In this document: positions 45,207 through 54,975 of the stretch, piece by piece
Layout: every line of letters begins with the position of its first letter
How positions within the stretch are numbered: the first letter of the stretch is position 1
Assembly: GCA_964425225.1 (NCBI GenBank)
Contig: CAYRMD010000002.1
Span: 1 to 64,000 of the forward strand
Direction: 5' to 3'
Origin: BPJU01 sp964425225
GTDB taxonomy: Bacteria; Planctomycetota; Planctomycetia; Pirellulales; Pirellulaceae
Length of the DNA stretch: 64,000 nucleotides
Notes under the pieces: generated by a model
Told to the model about the DNA's origin: nothing
What the model saw: the letters and a program-made list of their open reading frames with translations, nothing else
The model's database searches: none
Position numbers and translations under genes: made by a program

Positions 45207-48200
45207 ATAAGAACTCATTCGCGTTAAAGATTATTCGACAAAAATTCGCCCACCCAAATTGCTTAATAAACGGCAAGAATGTCTCCTCTTCCTCGGCAGT
45301 GGGGGCGCGAGCCAATGCCAGTCGAAAAGCCCACTGCAAGCGTAGTTGGTCATCCGGCCACTGGGATTCAAGGCGCTGTGCAAAGCGACGAGCCAAAACC
45401 AAGGACAACCGCCCGTTCCAAAGGGCCAGTGACTGCATCGGAGTAATGGTTTCGTTTCGCTTGTCCACAAGCATGGATGGGTCGGCACAGTCCCAGATGT
45501 TCATAAATGGTTCGGGTTGCGAACGAACCACGAATCGATACACGGCACGGCGGTATGCGTGCGCATTCTCCGGATTGAACAGATGGTACTCGTAGTGGGG
45601 CGAGTGTTCAGGTTTTTCCATCACAAAATCTTGATACCCGGGTCCGTACATCGTTTCGTCCAAGCAGCCTGCGACCCAAAGCATCGCGTCGCGTAGCGCC
45701 TCGGCCTCCAATCGGCGCCGATTTTGCCTCCATAGCCACCGATTCTCTTCATCAACCGCAACAGCTTCCGCACGAGAGGACGAAACTTGTCGGTAAACAG
45801 CACTCGTACAGATGAGACGATGGAGGTGTTTGAGCGATCCATGATGGTCGCGTAGCTCGGCGGCTAGCCAATCCAACAGTTCCGGATGCGTCGGCCGTGC
45901 ACCCTGACGACCAAAATCGTTCGGCGTATCGACCAGAGGTCGGCCAAAGTGAAATTGCCAGATGCGATTGACAATCGACCGCCAGGTAAGCGGGTGTGCC
46001 GGATGACTGATCCAACGAGCCAGAGCTGCGCGTCGCAATCCTTCATCGGTTCGCGCTTCGGGGGGCATCTGGTGCGGTACAAACCGTAAGACCTCCGGTA
46101 TCGCTGGCTCGACCTCGTATTTCGGAGCCAAGACATTACCCCGCTCAAGCAAATGGATAACTCGTGGTTGGCCCAGCGTGGGCCGAAAATTGCCGTGAGA
46201 TGCGAAGTGTGTAGCAGCCGCGTACACCCACTGCTGAGCGGGCAAGGCGGCCAATCGCTGCTGGAGCTGCTCTAACTGCTCCTGACATCGTGCCAACTCC
46301 ACAGCCCGACTGTCTTTCGCAAGTTCCTGCCAAGCACGCAACTTTGCCTCCCAGAGCTCTTCGATATGGCGCTTCCACTCGACCGGCAAGTTACTTCCCG
46401 GATAAATTCCATCGGTTAAGTTGGCGCGAGCCCACCGCACCGGCGCCTCGATCCCATCCAATGCATGAACCGGCTTTCCCAGCGCGATGTTGTTTCCTTC
46501 GCGATCCAGCACCATCAATTCCGCCAGAGCAAAAATAAAATCGTTTCGCCGATGGGCTAAATGTGTCGCCGTTACGCGCACGAAACCCGCGCGCACTTTG
46601 GGCGTAGCAAAACGCAAGGGTGCGACTCCAGGATTCGGCATTTGTCCCTGCTTTATTTCTGCAATCACGATCCGATTTTCGCCAAATGCCGGGTCAATAC
46701 TAGCCTCGATTCGCCATTGCACAGGAAATCCGAATCCCGCACCAATGTTATTGAACGAGTCATAGCAACCCACGACCACTATTTCGGAGATAGACTGGAT
46801 TTGGCCCAAATCTACTTGCACCCATTTCGAGCGATCCGGTGCTGATTCGATTCCACTGTGGTATCCGTATTGAGGCTGCAAATGTCGAGCCGCCTCAGTA
46901 GTAACTGCGACTAACTGGTTGTCGATATCCCGAAGTCGCTCGGCACCAAGCGAGCGGATCTCATGCGAGTAACTTTCAACTCTTTGCTGGAGGCACGCTC
47001 GTTCTTCTTCCAACTTGCGGCGCTTCGCCAGTACGGCCGGATCCGGATCAAAAGGACGATTGGCACGATCGACAGCCGCAAATAGTGCCTGAAGCGCATA
47101 ATAATCCTGTTGCGTGAACGGGTCGAACTTGTGATCGTGGCACCGCGCACAGCCAATCGTGACACTATTAAGAGCTTCCATCACGGTGCGGACCATATCG
47201 TCTCGGTCCAAGCTCCGTGCAAGGCGGCCGTCGATTTTTTCTTCGGGTACCTCGACATGCGCGATAAAATCCCACGGGCCGGCCGCCAGCATTCCTAGGG
47301 CAACGATACCGTCGGGTGCATCTGGATAGAGAATATCCCCGGCGATTTGTTCCTCGAGAAATTGCCCGTACGGCTTATCGCTATTCCATGCACGAATCAC
47401 ATAATCGCGATAGGGCCATGCATGGGGACGCGGCTGGTCTTTGTCGTAGCCATGCGTATCAGCATAGTGCACTACATCTAGCCAGTGTCGTCCCCATCGT
47501 TCTCCATAATGTGGCGATGCCAGCAAACGTTCGACCAGTCGCCCGTACGCGTCGGGGCTCGGATCGTTGACAAACGCTTCGACTTCACCCGGCGCCGGTG
47601 GCAATCCCCACAGATCGAAGTACAACCGCCGTGCTAACGTACGGCGATCCGCCTCGGGAGAGGGGCGCAACCCGACTCGCCGTAGCTGCTGGTCTATGAA
47701 GGCATCGATCGGCGTACGCACCCACGAAGCCCCTTCACCGGTAACGGCAGGCACGTCCGGTTGCACCAGCGGCCGAAGCGACCACCAATCAACCGGATTC
47801 GGGCCCAAACGCTTCTGGTCCGGCCAAGGGGCGTTTGCCTGAATCCAGGCACGCAGCGCTTGACGATCTGCCTCTTCCAGAGCCGGTCCTTCCTTGGGCA
47901 TTCGAGGTGGCTGGCCTTTGAGGGGCGAGACCATGTCCAGTAAGTAACTCGCCTCGGGCTCCCCAGGCACAATTACCTGGCCGATTGTGCCTCCGCGCAG
48001 CAGCGCTTCGCGGCTTTGGAGTGACAATCCGCCGGCGCGGCGCTGATCATTGTGGCAGCTAATACATCGGCGTTCAAAAAGCGGCGCAATGGCTTTTTCG
48101 AACAAATCGGTGGCCGAGTCGCCGGTCAACGGCTCGCCTGCACCCACACCCGTTATTCCCAGGAGCAGGACCGCTCCGATTGCTCCATGGACTAAAACTT

Positions 48201-48210
48201 TCGCCGTCAT
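45196..48210 (-). CDS. planctomycete cytochrome-type protein (PSCyt1, DUF1549, DUF1553) with discoidin-like insert
   Basis: A 1004-residue exported protein. After a signal peptide comes the PSCyt1 domain with a haem-c site CISCH (residues 49-53). DUF1549 follows (DWWSLRPL, SPHYGERWGRHWLDVVHYADTHG) with a second CARCH site in GCARCHDHKFDP. Next is an inserted F5/F8 type C (discoidin) domain, roughly residues 445-580 (WVQVDLGQIQSISEIVVVG), and a coiled stretch around 400-430. DUF1553 closes the protein (PLTWRSIVNRIWQFHFGRPLVDTPNDFG, ENRWLWRQNRRRLEAEALRD). The family is thought to be extracytoplasmic and redox-linked but is functionally uncharacterised. The discoidin domain suggests carbohydrate binding. 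It is co-directional with, and overlaps, the DUF1501 gene. Confidence 0.93.
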   Translation of the reverse strand: MTAKVLVHGAIGAVLLLGITGVGAGEPLTGDSATDLFEKAIAPLFERRCISCHNDQRRAGGLSLQSREALLRGGTIGQVIVPGEPEASYLLDMVSPLKGQPPRMPKEGPALEEADRQALRAWIQANAPWPDQKRLGPNPVDWWSLRPLVQPDVPAVTGEGASWVRTPIDAFIDQQLRRVGLRPSPEADRRTLARRLYFDLWGLPPAPGEVEAFVNDPSPDAYGRLVERLLASPHYGERWGRHWLDVVHYADTHGYDKDQPRPHAWPYRDYVIRAWNSDKPYGQFLEEQIAGDILYPDAPDGIVALGMLAAGPWDFIAHVEVPEEKIDGRLARSLDRDDMVRTVMEALNSVTIGCARCHDHKFDPFTQQDYYALQALFAAVDRANRPFDPDPAVLAKRRKLEEERACLQQRVESYSHEIRSLGAERLRDIDNQLVAVTTEAARHLQPQYGYHSGIESAPDRSKWVQVDLGQIQSISEIVVVGCYDSFNNIGAGFGFPVQWRIEASIDPAFGENRIVIAEIKQGQMPNPGVAPLRFATPKVRAGFVRVTATHLAHRRNDFIFALAELMVLDREGNNIALGKPVHALDGIEAPVRWARANLTDGIYPGSNLPVEWKRHIEELWEAKLRAWQELAKDSRAVELARCQEQLEQLQQRLAALPAQQWVYAAATHFASHGNFRPTLGQPRVIHLLERGNVLAPKYEVEPAIPEVLRFVPHQMPPEARTDEGLRRAALARWISHPAHPLTWRSIVNRIWQFHFGRPLVDTPNDFGRQGARPTHPELLDWLAAELRDHHGSLKHLHRLICTSAVYRQVSSSRAEAVAVDEENRWLWRQNRRRLEAEALRDAMLWVAGCLDETMYGPGYQDFVMEKPEHSPHYEYHLFNPENAHAYRRAVYRFVVRSQPEPFMNIWDCADPSMLVDKRNETITPMQSLALWNGRLSLVLARRFAQRLESQWPDDQLRLQWAFRLALARAPTAEEEETFLPFIKQFGWANFCRIIFNANEFLYVD

Positions 48211-48364
48211 AAACGACGCCCTAAAGAGCGATTCCGGTCAGCCCAGCCGACCCACATTGTACCTGCGGCGGGGTTCCTAGCAGCAAACTAACACAAGCTC
48301 GATGGTAATACAATCTTTAGCCCGGATGGGGGACACGAGCGGCGAGGCGCGTTGGCTAAAGCCG

Positions 48365-49468
48365 CTATTTTTTGGCAAGGTCCAATGGATCGCGCCGCTC
48401 TTCGAGCGGAATTTGAACGGGCGTGCGCTTGAGGTGGGAAGCGAATACCGCCTGAATCATTTCGATCGTCATTCGACCTTCCAACACGTGGCATTCCGGC
48501 AGGCGATCTTCACGGATTGCTGCTAACAAGTCGCGACACGCCAGGACATTTCCGGCATGGAGGCCTCCGTCGCGCAGCGGTTCGGGTTTACCAGGACCTT
48601 GGGAACTAATCGGCATCCATTGAGCACCGCTACGCCCCGGTGACCAATTGGGGTCCGGCAAGTAATAAGCCGCAGGCAGATATCCGGTCAGAATCTCGAT
48701 CACGCCTCGCGTGCCGAAGATCTGGAGGCCAAAGCGATTGCCCTGACCGTTTTTACGAGAACCGAAGAAAGCCATAGCTCCGGTGGCCAGACGATACATC
48801 GCTTGAACTTGGTCACCCAGAAGCCACCGAATACCTTCGTTACCTGGACGTATGTCCTGGGCGGTAGCCGGTTGTTCCCCTTGATGGATGGAAGCAAAGC
48901 ACCAAAGCGGCTCGCCTCCAAGGACGTGCACCAAATTGAACATGTGGCTGCCGAGTACCCAGAGATCTTCGGCACCTCCGCGACCATCCTCTTTGCCTCG
49001 CCCGCGCAACTCTAGGACTTCACCAATCGCTCCATCGGCGATCATCTGCCGGACGACGTGTAATCGAGGGCTATAACGGGTTTGGTGCGCTAGAGCCAGC
49101 TTGACACCGTAGCGATGACACGCATCCACCATGCGATCAGCTTCTTGCAGATCGCGGCACATCGGTTTTTCCATATAGATATGGCAGCCATGTTCCGCCG
49201 CCGCGAGCACCATATCGCAATGCTGATCGATCCATCGCGGACAGATTGCCACAATATCGGGTTTGACTTTTTCGAGCATGTCGCGATAGTCAACAAACGG
49301 TTGCACATCGCCCAACCGCTTGGCAGCCTGTTGCACTCCTACCGGGTCAGGGTCTGCTACGGCCACGACACGGCACTCGGGCAAATCGCCCCAAACGGTG
49401 TCGATGCCATGTCCATAGTTACCTTTTCCCGTGTGCCCAATCACCGCAACTCGAAAACTGGCTGCCAT
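48365..49468 (-). CDS. Gfo/Idh/MocA family oxidoreductase
   Basis: A 367-residue NAD(P)-dependent oxidoreductase. The N-terminal Rossmann domain begins SFRVAVIGHTGKGNYGHGID and carries MEKPM (family EKP motif) near residue 100; the C-terminal domain includes GSHMFNLVHVLGG with the conserved histidine. The glycine loop GHTGKGNYG is unusual compared with GxGxxG. The substrate is probably a sugar or sugar derivative and is unknown. AAGGAG lies eight bases before the ATG. It follows a second oxidoreductase of the same family, 72 bases upstream, in the same direction, suggesting an operon. Confidence 0.9.
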   Translation of the reverse strand: MAASFRVAVIGHTGKGNYGHGIDTVWGDLPECRVVAVADPDPVGVQQAAKRLGDVQPFVDYRDMLEKVKPDIVAICPRWIDQHCDMVLAAAEHGCHIYMEKPMCRDLQEADRMVDACHRYGVKLALAHQTRYSPRLHVVRQMIADGAIGEVLELRGRGKEDGRGGAEDLWVLGSHMFNLVHVLGGEPLWCFASIHQGEQPATAQDIRPGNEGIRWLLGDQVQAMYRLATGAMAFFGSRKNGQGNRFGLQIFGTRGVIEILTGYLPAAYYLPDPNWSPGRSGAQWMPISSQGPGKPEPLRDGGLHAGNVLACRDLLAAIREDRLPECHVLEGRMTIEMIQAVFASHLKRTPVQIPLEERRDPLDLAKK

Positions 49469-49540
49469 AGCCTGGCTCCTTTTTGGAGGCCGGTCTTTGA
49501 TCCGGCTGGCTTACGGTTGTAGGGAATGATACTGGGTTCG

Positions 49541-50593
49541 TCATACAGTAGGCAGTTCGACGGCTCGCTGCTGGCGGACGGCATCACTTTGGGATTGGCA
49601 CAACAGGATGGCATCGCGAGCCAGCTCGGCGCCGAGGAGCGCCGAAGGTTGTCCGCTGGTCACTGCCTGGTACACCTCGTGGAGTTCGGCGACAAACGCA
49701 TCGACCGGATCGGCACAACCTAAGACAGGCTCTTCGACGCGTCCATCTGAGTGGTAGATAGTCAACGGTATGAGATTTCGCCCTTGGCCATTGACAACCG
49801 CGAATTCATATTGCAACGTTGCTCGCTCGCAGTGAATCTCAAACCCATGAGTGAAAGGACGACCTGCCTGGCCAATAACGCCACAAACGGCTGATACGGT
49901 GTACCGTGCATCATCGTAATAGAACACCGTTGTGCAATACTCGACGACGTCGCCCCGGCATCTGCCGGCCGCCGCTACTCGGCGCGGCATCCCGAATAAC
50001 AGTCGGATCCAATGCGCGTCATGAACGTGTAAATCGATGAGCGGCCCGCCAACACGTTGTGGGTCGAAAAAGTCAGGAAGCCATTCCGGTTCGGAAATGA
50101 CGCGTTTGAAATTTCCGCCGAGCAGGCGACCGTATTCGCCTTGCAGAATCGCCCTTCGCGCAAAGGCGTACTCGGGGAAAAACGGCAACACATGCCCGAC
50201 TAATAACAATCGTCGATCTTTTTGCGCCGCCTGGACAAGTCGTTGACACTGGTCGACGTTCAGTCCGAGTGGTTTTTCTACGAACACATGTTTTCCGTGT
50301 TCTAAGGCGGCTAATGCAGCCGGCTCATGCAAGTACGGTGGCAAGCAAATGTCGACTAAATCGAGCTGGTCGTCCCTGAGCACTTCCGAGAGTTCCGCAT
50401 ATGTACGCACTCCGCTTAGATCCACTTGTTCGCCGGGCGGTCCAAAATTGCCTCGGATGCTGGTCCAATCTCCTGCTCTTTTGCGCTCATCCCGCGTGCA
50501 GATGGCCGCCACTTGAAAACCATCCAACCGGCGATATGCCAGCCAGTGTATCCACCCCATGAAACCAATCCCGACAATCCCCACGCGTACCAT
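49541..50593 (-). CDS. Gfo/Idh/MocA family oxidoreductase
   Basis: A 350-residue protein with a textbook N-terminus MVRVGIVGIGFMGWIHWLAY (GxGxxG), the family signature VEKPLGLN near residue 107 and a C-terminal domain with GGPLIDLHVHDAHWIRLLFG. It differs clearly from the downstream relative, so the two probably handle different substrates or successive steps of one sugar or polyol pathway. AAGGAA is eight bases before the ATG. The substrate is unknown. Confidence 0.92.
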   Translation of the reverse strand: MVRVGIVGIGFMGWIHWLAYRRLDGFQVAAICTRDERKRAGDWTSIRGNFGPPGEQVDLSGVRTYAELSEVLRDDQLDLVDICLPPYLHEPAALAALEHGKHVFVEKPLGLNVDQCQRLVQAAQKDRRLLLVGHVLPFFPEYAFARRAILQGEYGRLLGGNFKRVISEPEWLPDFFDPQRVGGPLIDLHVHDAHWIRLLFGMPRRVAAAGRCRGDVVEYCTTVFYYDDARYTVSAVCGVIGQAGRPFTHGFEIHCERATLQYEFAVVNGQGRNLIPLTIYHSDGRVEEPVLGCADPVDAFVAELHEVYQAVTSGQPSALLGAELARDAILLCQSQSDAVRQQRAVELPTV

Positions 50594-50633
50594 GCTCGGC
50601 TTCCTTATGGTGCTACGTTATCGGTTTGCGACA

Positions 50634-51488
50634 TCACAAACGGCAGTTGTTAATTTGCGTTTCCAGGATAGCTGAGGCGCCCAGCGCTTCGAGCTTCTCC
50701 ATAACTTCGATGACTTCGCTTCGTTTTACCATTACCTGTACCGCACACCAATCAGGATCTTCCAGGGCGTTAATGGTCGGTGAATGATATCCTGGCGTGA
50801 TCCTTTCCGCTTCCGCCAATTTTGCTCGTGGGATGTTGTATTCCAGTAACGAATAACTGCGAGCGATGACCACGCCCTCCAAGCGGCGGAGGATTCGGGC
50901 GGCTTGTTCCGGAAACCGCCGGGCTCGATTCTGGATCACTACCGACTCGTATTCACCCAGTTCGTCAAAGATTCGCAAGCGATTGGCTGCCAAGGTACTA
51001 CCTGTTTCCACTAGATCTACTATCGCCTCGGCCACGCCCAGAGCGACCATCACTTCCACCGAACCGGAAAGGGCCACAAGGTGTGCCTCTACCTGATGGC
51101 GTTCCAGGTAGCGTCGTGTCATGCGCGGGAAACTGGTGGCGATGCGGCAACCGGACAGTTGTCGCACTTCGGTAATCGGAGACTCTTCTGGAACACAGAT
51201 AGCTAAGCGACATCGGCAGACGCCCAAGGCCAAGCGTGTTTCCACATCGGCCTCGGACTCCTCGACCAAATCACTTCCGGTGACCCCAAGATCAATCGCC
51301 CCTTCGGCACACAGGATCGGAATGTCCTCAGTGCGCAAAAACGTGATATCGACCGGCAGCTCGCTAACTCGGGCAAAAAGACTTCGCTCTTGCCTTCGAA
51401 AACTGAGCCCGGCTTGTTTAAACAGTTCGACCGTTACTTCCGACAAACGTCCTTTGCTGGGAACGCCTATCCGCAAATTGTGGCTCAT
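50634..51488 (-). CDS. hisG: ATP phosphoribosyltransferase, long form
   Basis: A 284-residue enzyme for the first committed step of histidine synthesis (ATP plus PRPP). RIGVPSKGRLSE opens the family domain; ITFLRTEDIPILCAEGAIDLGVTGSDLV, GCRIATSFPRMTRRYLE and AEAIVDLVETGSTLAAN are the catalytic-domain motifs, the last being the PRPP-binding region. About 75 C-terminal residues (YHSPTINALEDPDWCAVQVMVKRSEV onward) form the regulatory domain of the long form, which does not need HisZ and is usually feedback-inhibited by histidine. The ATG overlaps the hisE stop (ATGA), with AAGGAG ten bases upstream inside hisE. Confidence 0.95.
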   Translation of the reverse strand: MSHNLRIGVPSKGRLSEVTVELFKQAGLSFRRQERSLFARVSELPVDITFLRTEDIPILCAEGAIDLGVTGSDLVEESEADVETRLALGVCRCRLAICVPEESPITEVRQLSGCRIATSFPRMTRRYLERHQVEAHLVALSGSVEVMVALGVAEAIVDLVETGSTLAANRLRIFDELGEYESVVIQNRARRFPEQAARILRRLEGVVIARSYSLLEYNIPRAKLAEAERITPGYHSPTINALEDPDWCAVQVMVKRSEVIEVMEKLEALGASAILETQINNCRL

Positions 51489-51826
51489 CGACTGCGCGAC
51501 TCCTTTTCATCCAGTCCTGAAACGCCGAACCTTTCGGCAACAACTTGTTCAACGTCCCTCCAATGGGCGTCCACCGCCGCTAGCAGCACCAGTAGGTGGT
51601 ACAGTAGGTCAGCAATCTCGCGGACCAAGTGTTGGCGGCCGGAGGGCCCCGGCTCACCGGCTGCTTCGACGACTTCTTCAGCCTCTTCCATAATCTTGCC
51701 TGTAATGCGTGCAACTCCTGCTCGAAGTAGTTCCACCGTGTAGGATCGTGCGGGCGGATTCTTCTTGCGGTCCAGGATGACTTCCATTAAACGATGCACA
51801 ACGGATTGCGGCTCGGGGGAACTCAT
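51485..51826 (-). CDS. hisE: phosphoribosyl-ATP pyrophosphatase
   Basis: A 113-residue all-helical enzyme for the second histidine step. The signature is present: RKKNPPARSYTVELL, KIMEEAEEVVEAA (EEAxE metal site) and VREIADLLYHLLVLLA. The frame opens 33 codons earlier, but the ATG at 51826 with AAGGA eight bases upstream gives the standard length. It overlaps hisG by four bases, so the two are co-translated. The rest of the his pathway is not in the window. Confidence 0.94.
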   Translation of the reverse strand: MSSPEPQSVVHRLMEVILDRKKNPPARSYTVELLRAGVARITGKIMEEAEEVVEAAGEPGPSGRQHLVREIADLLYHLLVLLAAVDAHWRDVEQVVAERFGVSGLDEKESRSR

Positions 51827-52049
51827 ACCATTTTCCTTAAGAAGGGGGCTACACCATGACCTATCGGGTTGTCGGCAGCCAGGAGATGCTGTTTTCATGG
51901 TAGGACGGCAGGGGCAAGCCTGCAACGGAGTCGAGCTCGGCCGATAACGGGCACACGGCCGACTGCGGGTGCTCCCGGGAGCCGTGGCGAAAAAAACCGT
52001 GGCCTTCGCTCACTGGGCGGCGTTCAGGGAATTTTTACCGAGATAACCC

Positions 52050-53051
52050 ATGGACCAAGCGCATCGTCAGCAAGATGACAGGATCCAACAAGACGTGTTC
52101 CCACCGCTAGAGAATGCCTGGTTTTTGACCGGCGCGACGGCAGCCGGCAAGACGGCGGTTGGCATGGCATTGGCTGAACGCTTGGGAGCGGAAATCCTGT
52201 CGATGGATTCGATGGCCATTTATCGCGACATGAATATTGGTACAGCCAAACCAACAGAAGAGCTCCGGCGGCGGGTGCCGCACCACTTGTTAGATATTGT
52301 CGATCCGACCGAGGAGTTCAGTGTTTCGCAGTATTTGGCTCTTGCCCACCGAACCGCAGCCGAAGTACGCTCTGGCGGGAAAATTCCTCTGTTCGTCGGT
52401 GGCACGCCGCTGTACCTCAAAGCACTCGTGCGGGGCTTATACCCGGGACCGGCGGCTGATTGGGAGTTTCGCCGACAGGTGGAAAACGAGGCGCGTCGAT
52501 TGGGAGTCGAGGCTCTGCACCGGCAACTGGAGCGAATTGACCCGTTGGCTGCTGCCAAAGTCCATCCGCACGACTTGCGGCGTATCATACGGGCTCTAGA
52601 GGTATTCCATGTGACGGGTCGGCCCATCAGCCATCAACAGCTACAATTCGAAGAGGGACGCCCCGCCGAAGAGTGTTTTGTATTTGTACTTGCCTGGCCA
52701 CGTGCCATTCTGCACCGGCGAATCGAACGCCGCGTCAACTGGATGTTCCAGTCAGGGCTAGTAGAAGAGGTGCAGGCGCTTATACAAAAGTATGGCTCTT
52801 TGGGTCGCACAGCTTCCCAAGCAGTTGGCTATCGCGAAGTACAACAATATCTTGCCGGAGAGCGTTCCTGGGAGGAAACCGTACGGGCCGTTACTATACG
52901 CACGCGCCAATTTGCGCGCCGGCAGCAGACATGGTTTCGCCACATGAGCGAATGTACGGAGATAACCATGGCAGAAGAGCTGAGCCCAGAACAGGTCGTC
53001 GAGCGGATCCTAGAGATCGCCTCGCTTCGCGCACGGCCCGCTAAACCCTAA
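52050..53051 (+). CDS. miaA: tRNA dimethylallyltransferase
   Basis: A 333-residue enzyme that adds dimethylallyl to A37 of tRNAs reading UNN codons. The P-loop is GATAAGKT (usual GPTASGKT), followed by MDSMAIYRDMNIGTAKPT and PHHLLDIVDP, both family-specific. The rest includes LFVGGTPLYLKAL, DLRRIIRALEVFHVTGRPIS and, near the C-terminus, AVGYREVQQYL with RQFARRQQTWFR. It is divergent from hisE and 14 bases ahead of aspS, so miaA-aspS-sufS read like one unit of translation-related genes. Confidence 0.95.
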   Translation: MDQAHRQQDDRIQQDVFPPLENAWFLTGATAAGKTAVGMALAERLGAEILSMDSMAIYRDMNIGTAKPTEELRRRVPHHLLDIVDPTEEFSVSQYLALAHRTAAEVRSGGKIPLFVGGTPLYLKALVRGLYPGPAADWEFRRQVENEARRLGVEALHRQLERIDPLAAAKVHPHDLRRIIRALEVFHVTGRPISHQQLQFEEGRPAEECFVFVLAWPRAILHRRIERRVNWMFQSGLVEEVQALIQKYGSLGRTASQAVGYREVQQYLAGERSWEETVRAVTIRTRQFARRQQTWFRHMSECTEITMAEELSPEQVVERILEIASLRARPAKP

Positions 53052-53065
53052 AATCGGAGCTTCAC

Positions 53066-54883
53066 TTGCCAGCAGAAGGGAGAAAACACACCTTGCTCAG
53101 AACGCATACCTGTGGGGAATTACGTGTTGAACATGTCCACCAACGCGTCACGTTGACTGGCTGGGTGGATGGAAAACGGGACCATGGTCGAGGTGTCTTT
53201 GTGGACCTGCGCGACCGTTACGGCATTACGCAGGTGGTGTTCGAAGTACAAAGTGGCTCGGATCTGGTAGAAGCCGCGTCGCGCTTGCGTGGCGAAGACG
53301 TTATTCAAGTCGAGGGGCTGGTGCTGGAGCGGCCGGTGGGCCAGCATAACCCCAAACTACCTACGGGGCAGATCGAGGTGCGTGCCGAACGTTTGCGCGT
53401 ATTGAATCGCGCCGAGACTCCACCGTTTTTGCCGACAAAAGGCAATTTGCCGGGCGAAGACATCCGTTTGAAGTACCGCTATTTGGACCTGCGCCGCCCC
53501 GCGATGCAACAGACCCTGTTGTTACGTAACCACATGTTTAAGCTGATCCGGGATTATTTCTATGAGTTGGGATTCGTCGAAGTAGAAACGCCGATGCTGG
53601 GACGTAGCACCCCGGAAGGCGCTCGTGATTATCTGGTTCCCAGTCGGATTTATCCGGGTCACTTCTACGCACTGCCTCAGTCCCCTCAACTTTATAAACA
53701 GCTCTTGATGGTGGCGGGCTTCGATCGCTACGTACAGATTGCTCGCTGTTTTCGCGATGAAGATCTGCGTGCCGATCGCCAACCGGAGTTCACCCAGCTC
53801 GATCTGGAAATGTCTTTTGTCGACGCCGAAGACGTGATTTCCGTGGTGGACGGTTTGATGGCGTGTTTGGCGCGAGAAATTTTAGGGAAAGATTTGCCGG
53901 TCCCGTTGCCGCGCCTGAGCTACGACGAGGCGATGCGGCGCTTCGGCCACGATGCTCCCGACCTTCGCTGTTCGATTGAAATCGTGGACGTGACCGAGTG
54001 GGCCCGCTCCTGTTCGTTTCGGGTGTTCCGCGAAGCCGTCGAACACGGTGGCGTGGTGCGCGGCATTCGAGCCCCTGGCGGAGCTTCCTATTACTCACGC
54101 AAATTGATCGACGAACTGACGGAATTCGTCAAACATGATTTTGCCGCCAAGGGGCTTACGTGGTTTCGGGTCGAATCCGATGGCACGCTGTGGTCGCCAG
54201 TGGCCAAGAATTTTCAGCCCGAGCAGTTGACCGCATTGGCTCAGCAATTTGCAGCTATACCGGGGGACTTACTGCTTCTGAGTGCCGATCAGTGGCTAAC
54301 AACGTGCAAGACCTTGTACGGCCTTCGCAAGCGAGTCGCCGCCGACCTAAGACTGATTGCACCCGGGAGCATGCACTTTTCGTGGGTTGTCGAATTTCCC
54401 ATGTTCGAATGGGACGAACAGGAGCAGCGGTGGACGGCGATGCACCATCCCTTCACGGCTCCGCGGCCACAGGATTTACCATACCTTGATAGTGACCCGG
54501 CTCGCTGTCGCGCCCAAGCGTACGATTTGGTGATCAATGGCTTCGAAGCCGGTGGCGGCACGATCCGAATTCATGATGCGGATCTTCAACAACGCGTCTT
54601 TCGTTTGCTGGGAATCGATGCATCCATGGCACGCCAGCGCTTTGGCTTCCTCCTGGAAGCATTGCGTTACGGCGCGCCACCGCACGGTGGCATCGCGCTA
54701 GGCTTGGACCGACTCGTAATGCTCTTTGCAGGTTTAGACAACATTCGCGATTGTATCGCGTTCCCCAAGACGCAGAAGGCTACAGATCTCATGACGGAGG
54801 CTCCAAGCCAGGTAGAATTAAGACAACTGGACGAATTGGGAATTCGCGTCGTTTCGGCCCGGAGTGCCGGGCAGATTTCTTGA
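53066..54883 (+). CDS. aspS: aspartyl-tRNA synthetase
   Basis: A 605-residue class-II tRNA synthetase of the bacterial type. The N-terminal anticodon-binding OB fold includes VTLTGWVDGKRDHGRGVFVDLRDR. Class-II motifs are present: YRYLDLRRPAMQQ before motif 1, motif 2 FRDEDLRADRQPEFTQLD, and motif 3 GLDRLVMLF. A GAD insert domain lies between motifs 2 and 3 (about residues 290-420). Whether it also charges tRNA-Asn cannot be told. No ATG is available. The TTG at 53066 has GGAG seven bases before it, while a TTG at 53093 (MLRTHTCGEL, the usual N-terminus of the family) has a GGGAG ten bases before, so the true start could be nine codons later. Confidence 0.95.
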   Translation: MPAEGRKHTLLRTHTCGELRVEHVHQRVTLTGWVDGKRDHGRGVFVDLRDRYGITQVVFEVQSGSDLVEAASRLRGEDVIQVEGLVLERPVGQHNPKLPTGQIEVRAERLRVLNRAETPPFLPTKGNLPGEDIRLKYRYLDLRRPAMQQTLLLRNHMFKLIRDYFYELGFVEVETPMLGRSTPEGARDYLVPSRIYPGHFYALPQSPQLYKQLLMVAGFDRYVQIARCFRDEDLRADRQPEFTQLDLEMSFVDAEDVISVVDGLMACLAREILGKDLPVPLPRLSYDEAMRRFGHDAPDLRCSIEIVDVTEWARSCSFRVFREAVEHGGVVRGIRAPGGASYYSRKLIDELTEFVKHDFAAKGLTWFRVESDGTLWSPVAKNFQPEQLTALAQQFAAIPGDLLLLSADQWLTTCKTLYGLRKRVAADLRLIAPGSMHFSWVVEFPMFEWDEQEQRWTAMHHPFTAPRPQDLPYLDSDPARCRAQAYDLVINGFEAGGGTIRIHDADLQQRVFRLLGIDASMARQRFGFLLEALRYGAPPHGGIALGLDRLVMLFAGLDNIRDCIAFPKTQKATDLMTEAPSQVELRQLDELGIRVVSARSAGQIS

Positions 54884-54975
54884 GTCTTCTTGCTGCTGCC
54901 GTGCGGCAAGCACTATATTGGGGGAATGGTTACAATACGGCGCATCAAGAAAGCCTTCCCGTGGGAGCCTCTTCG

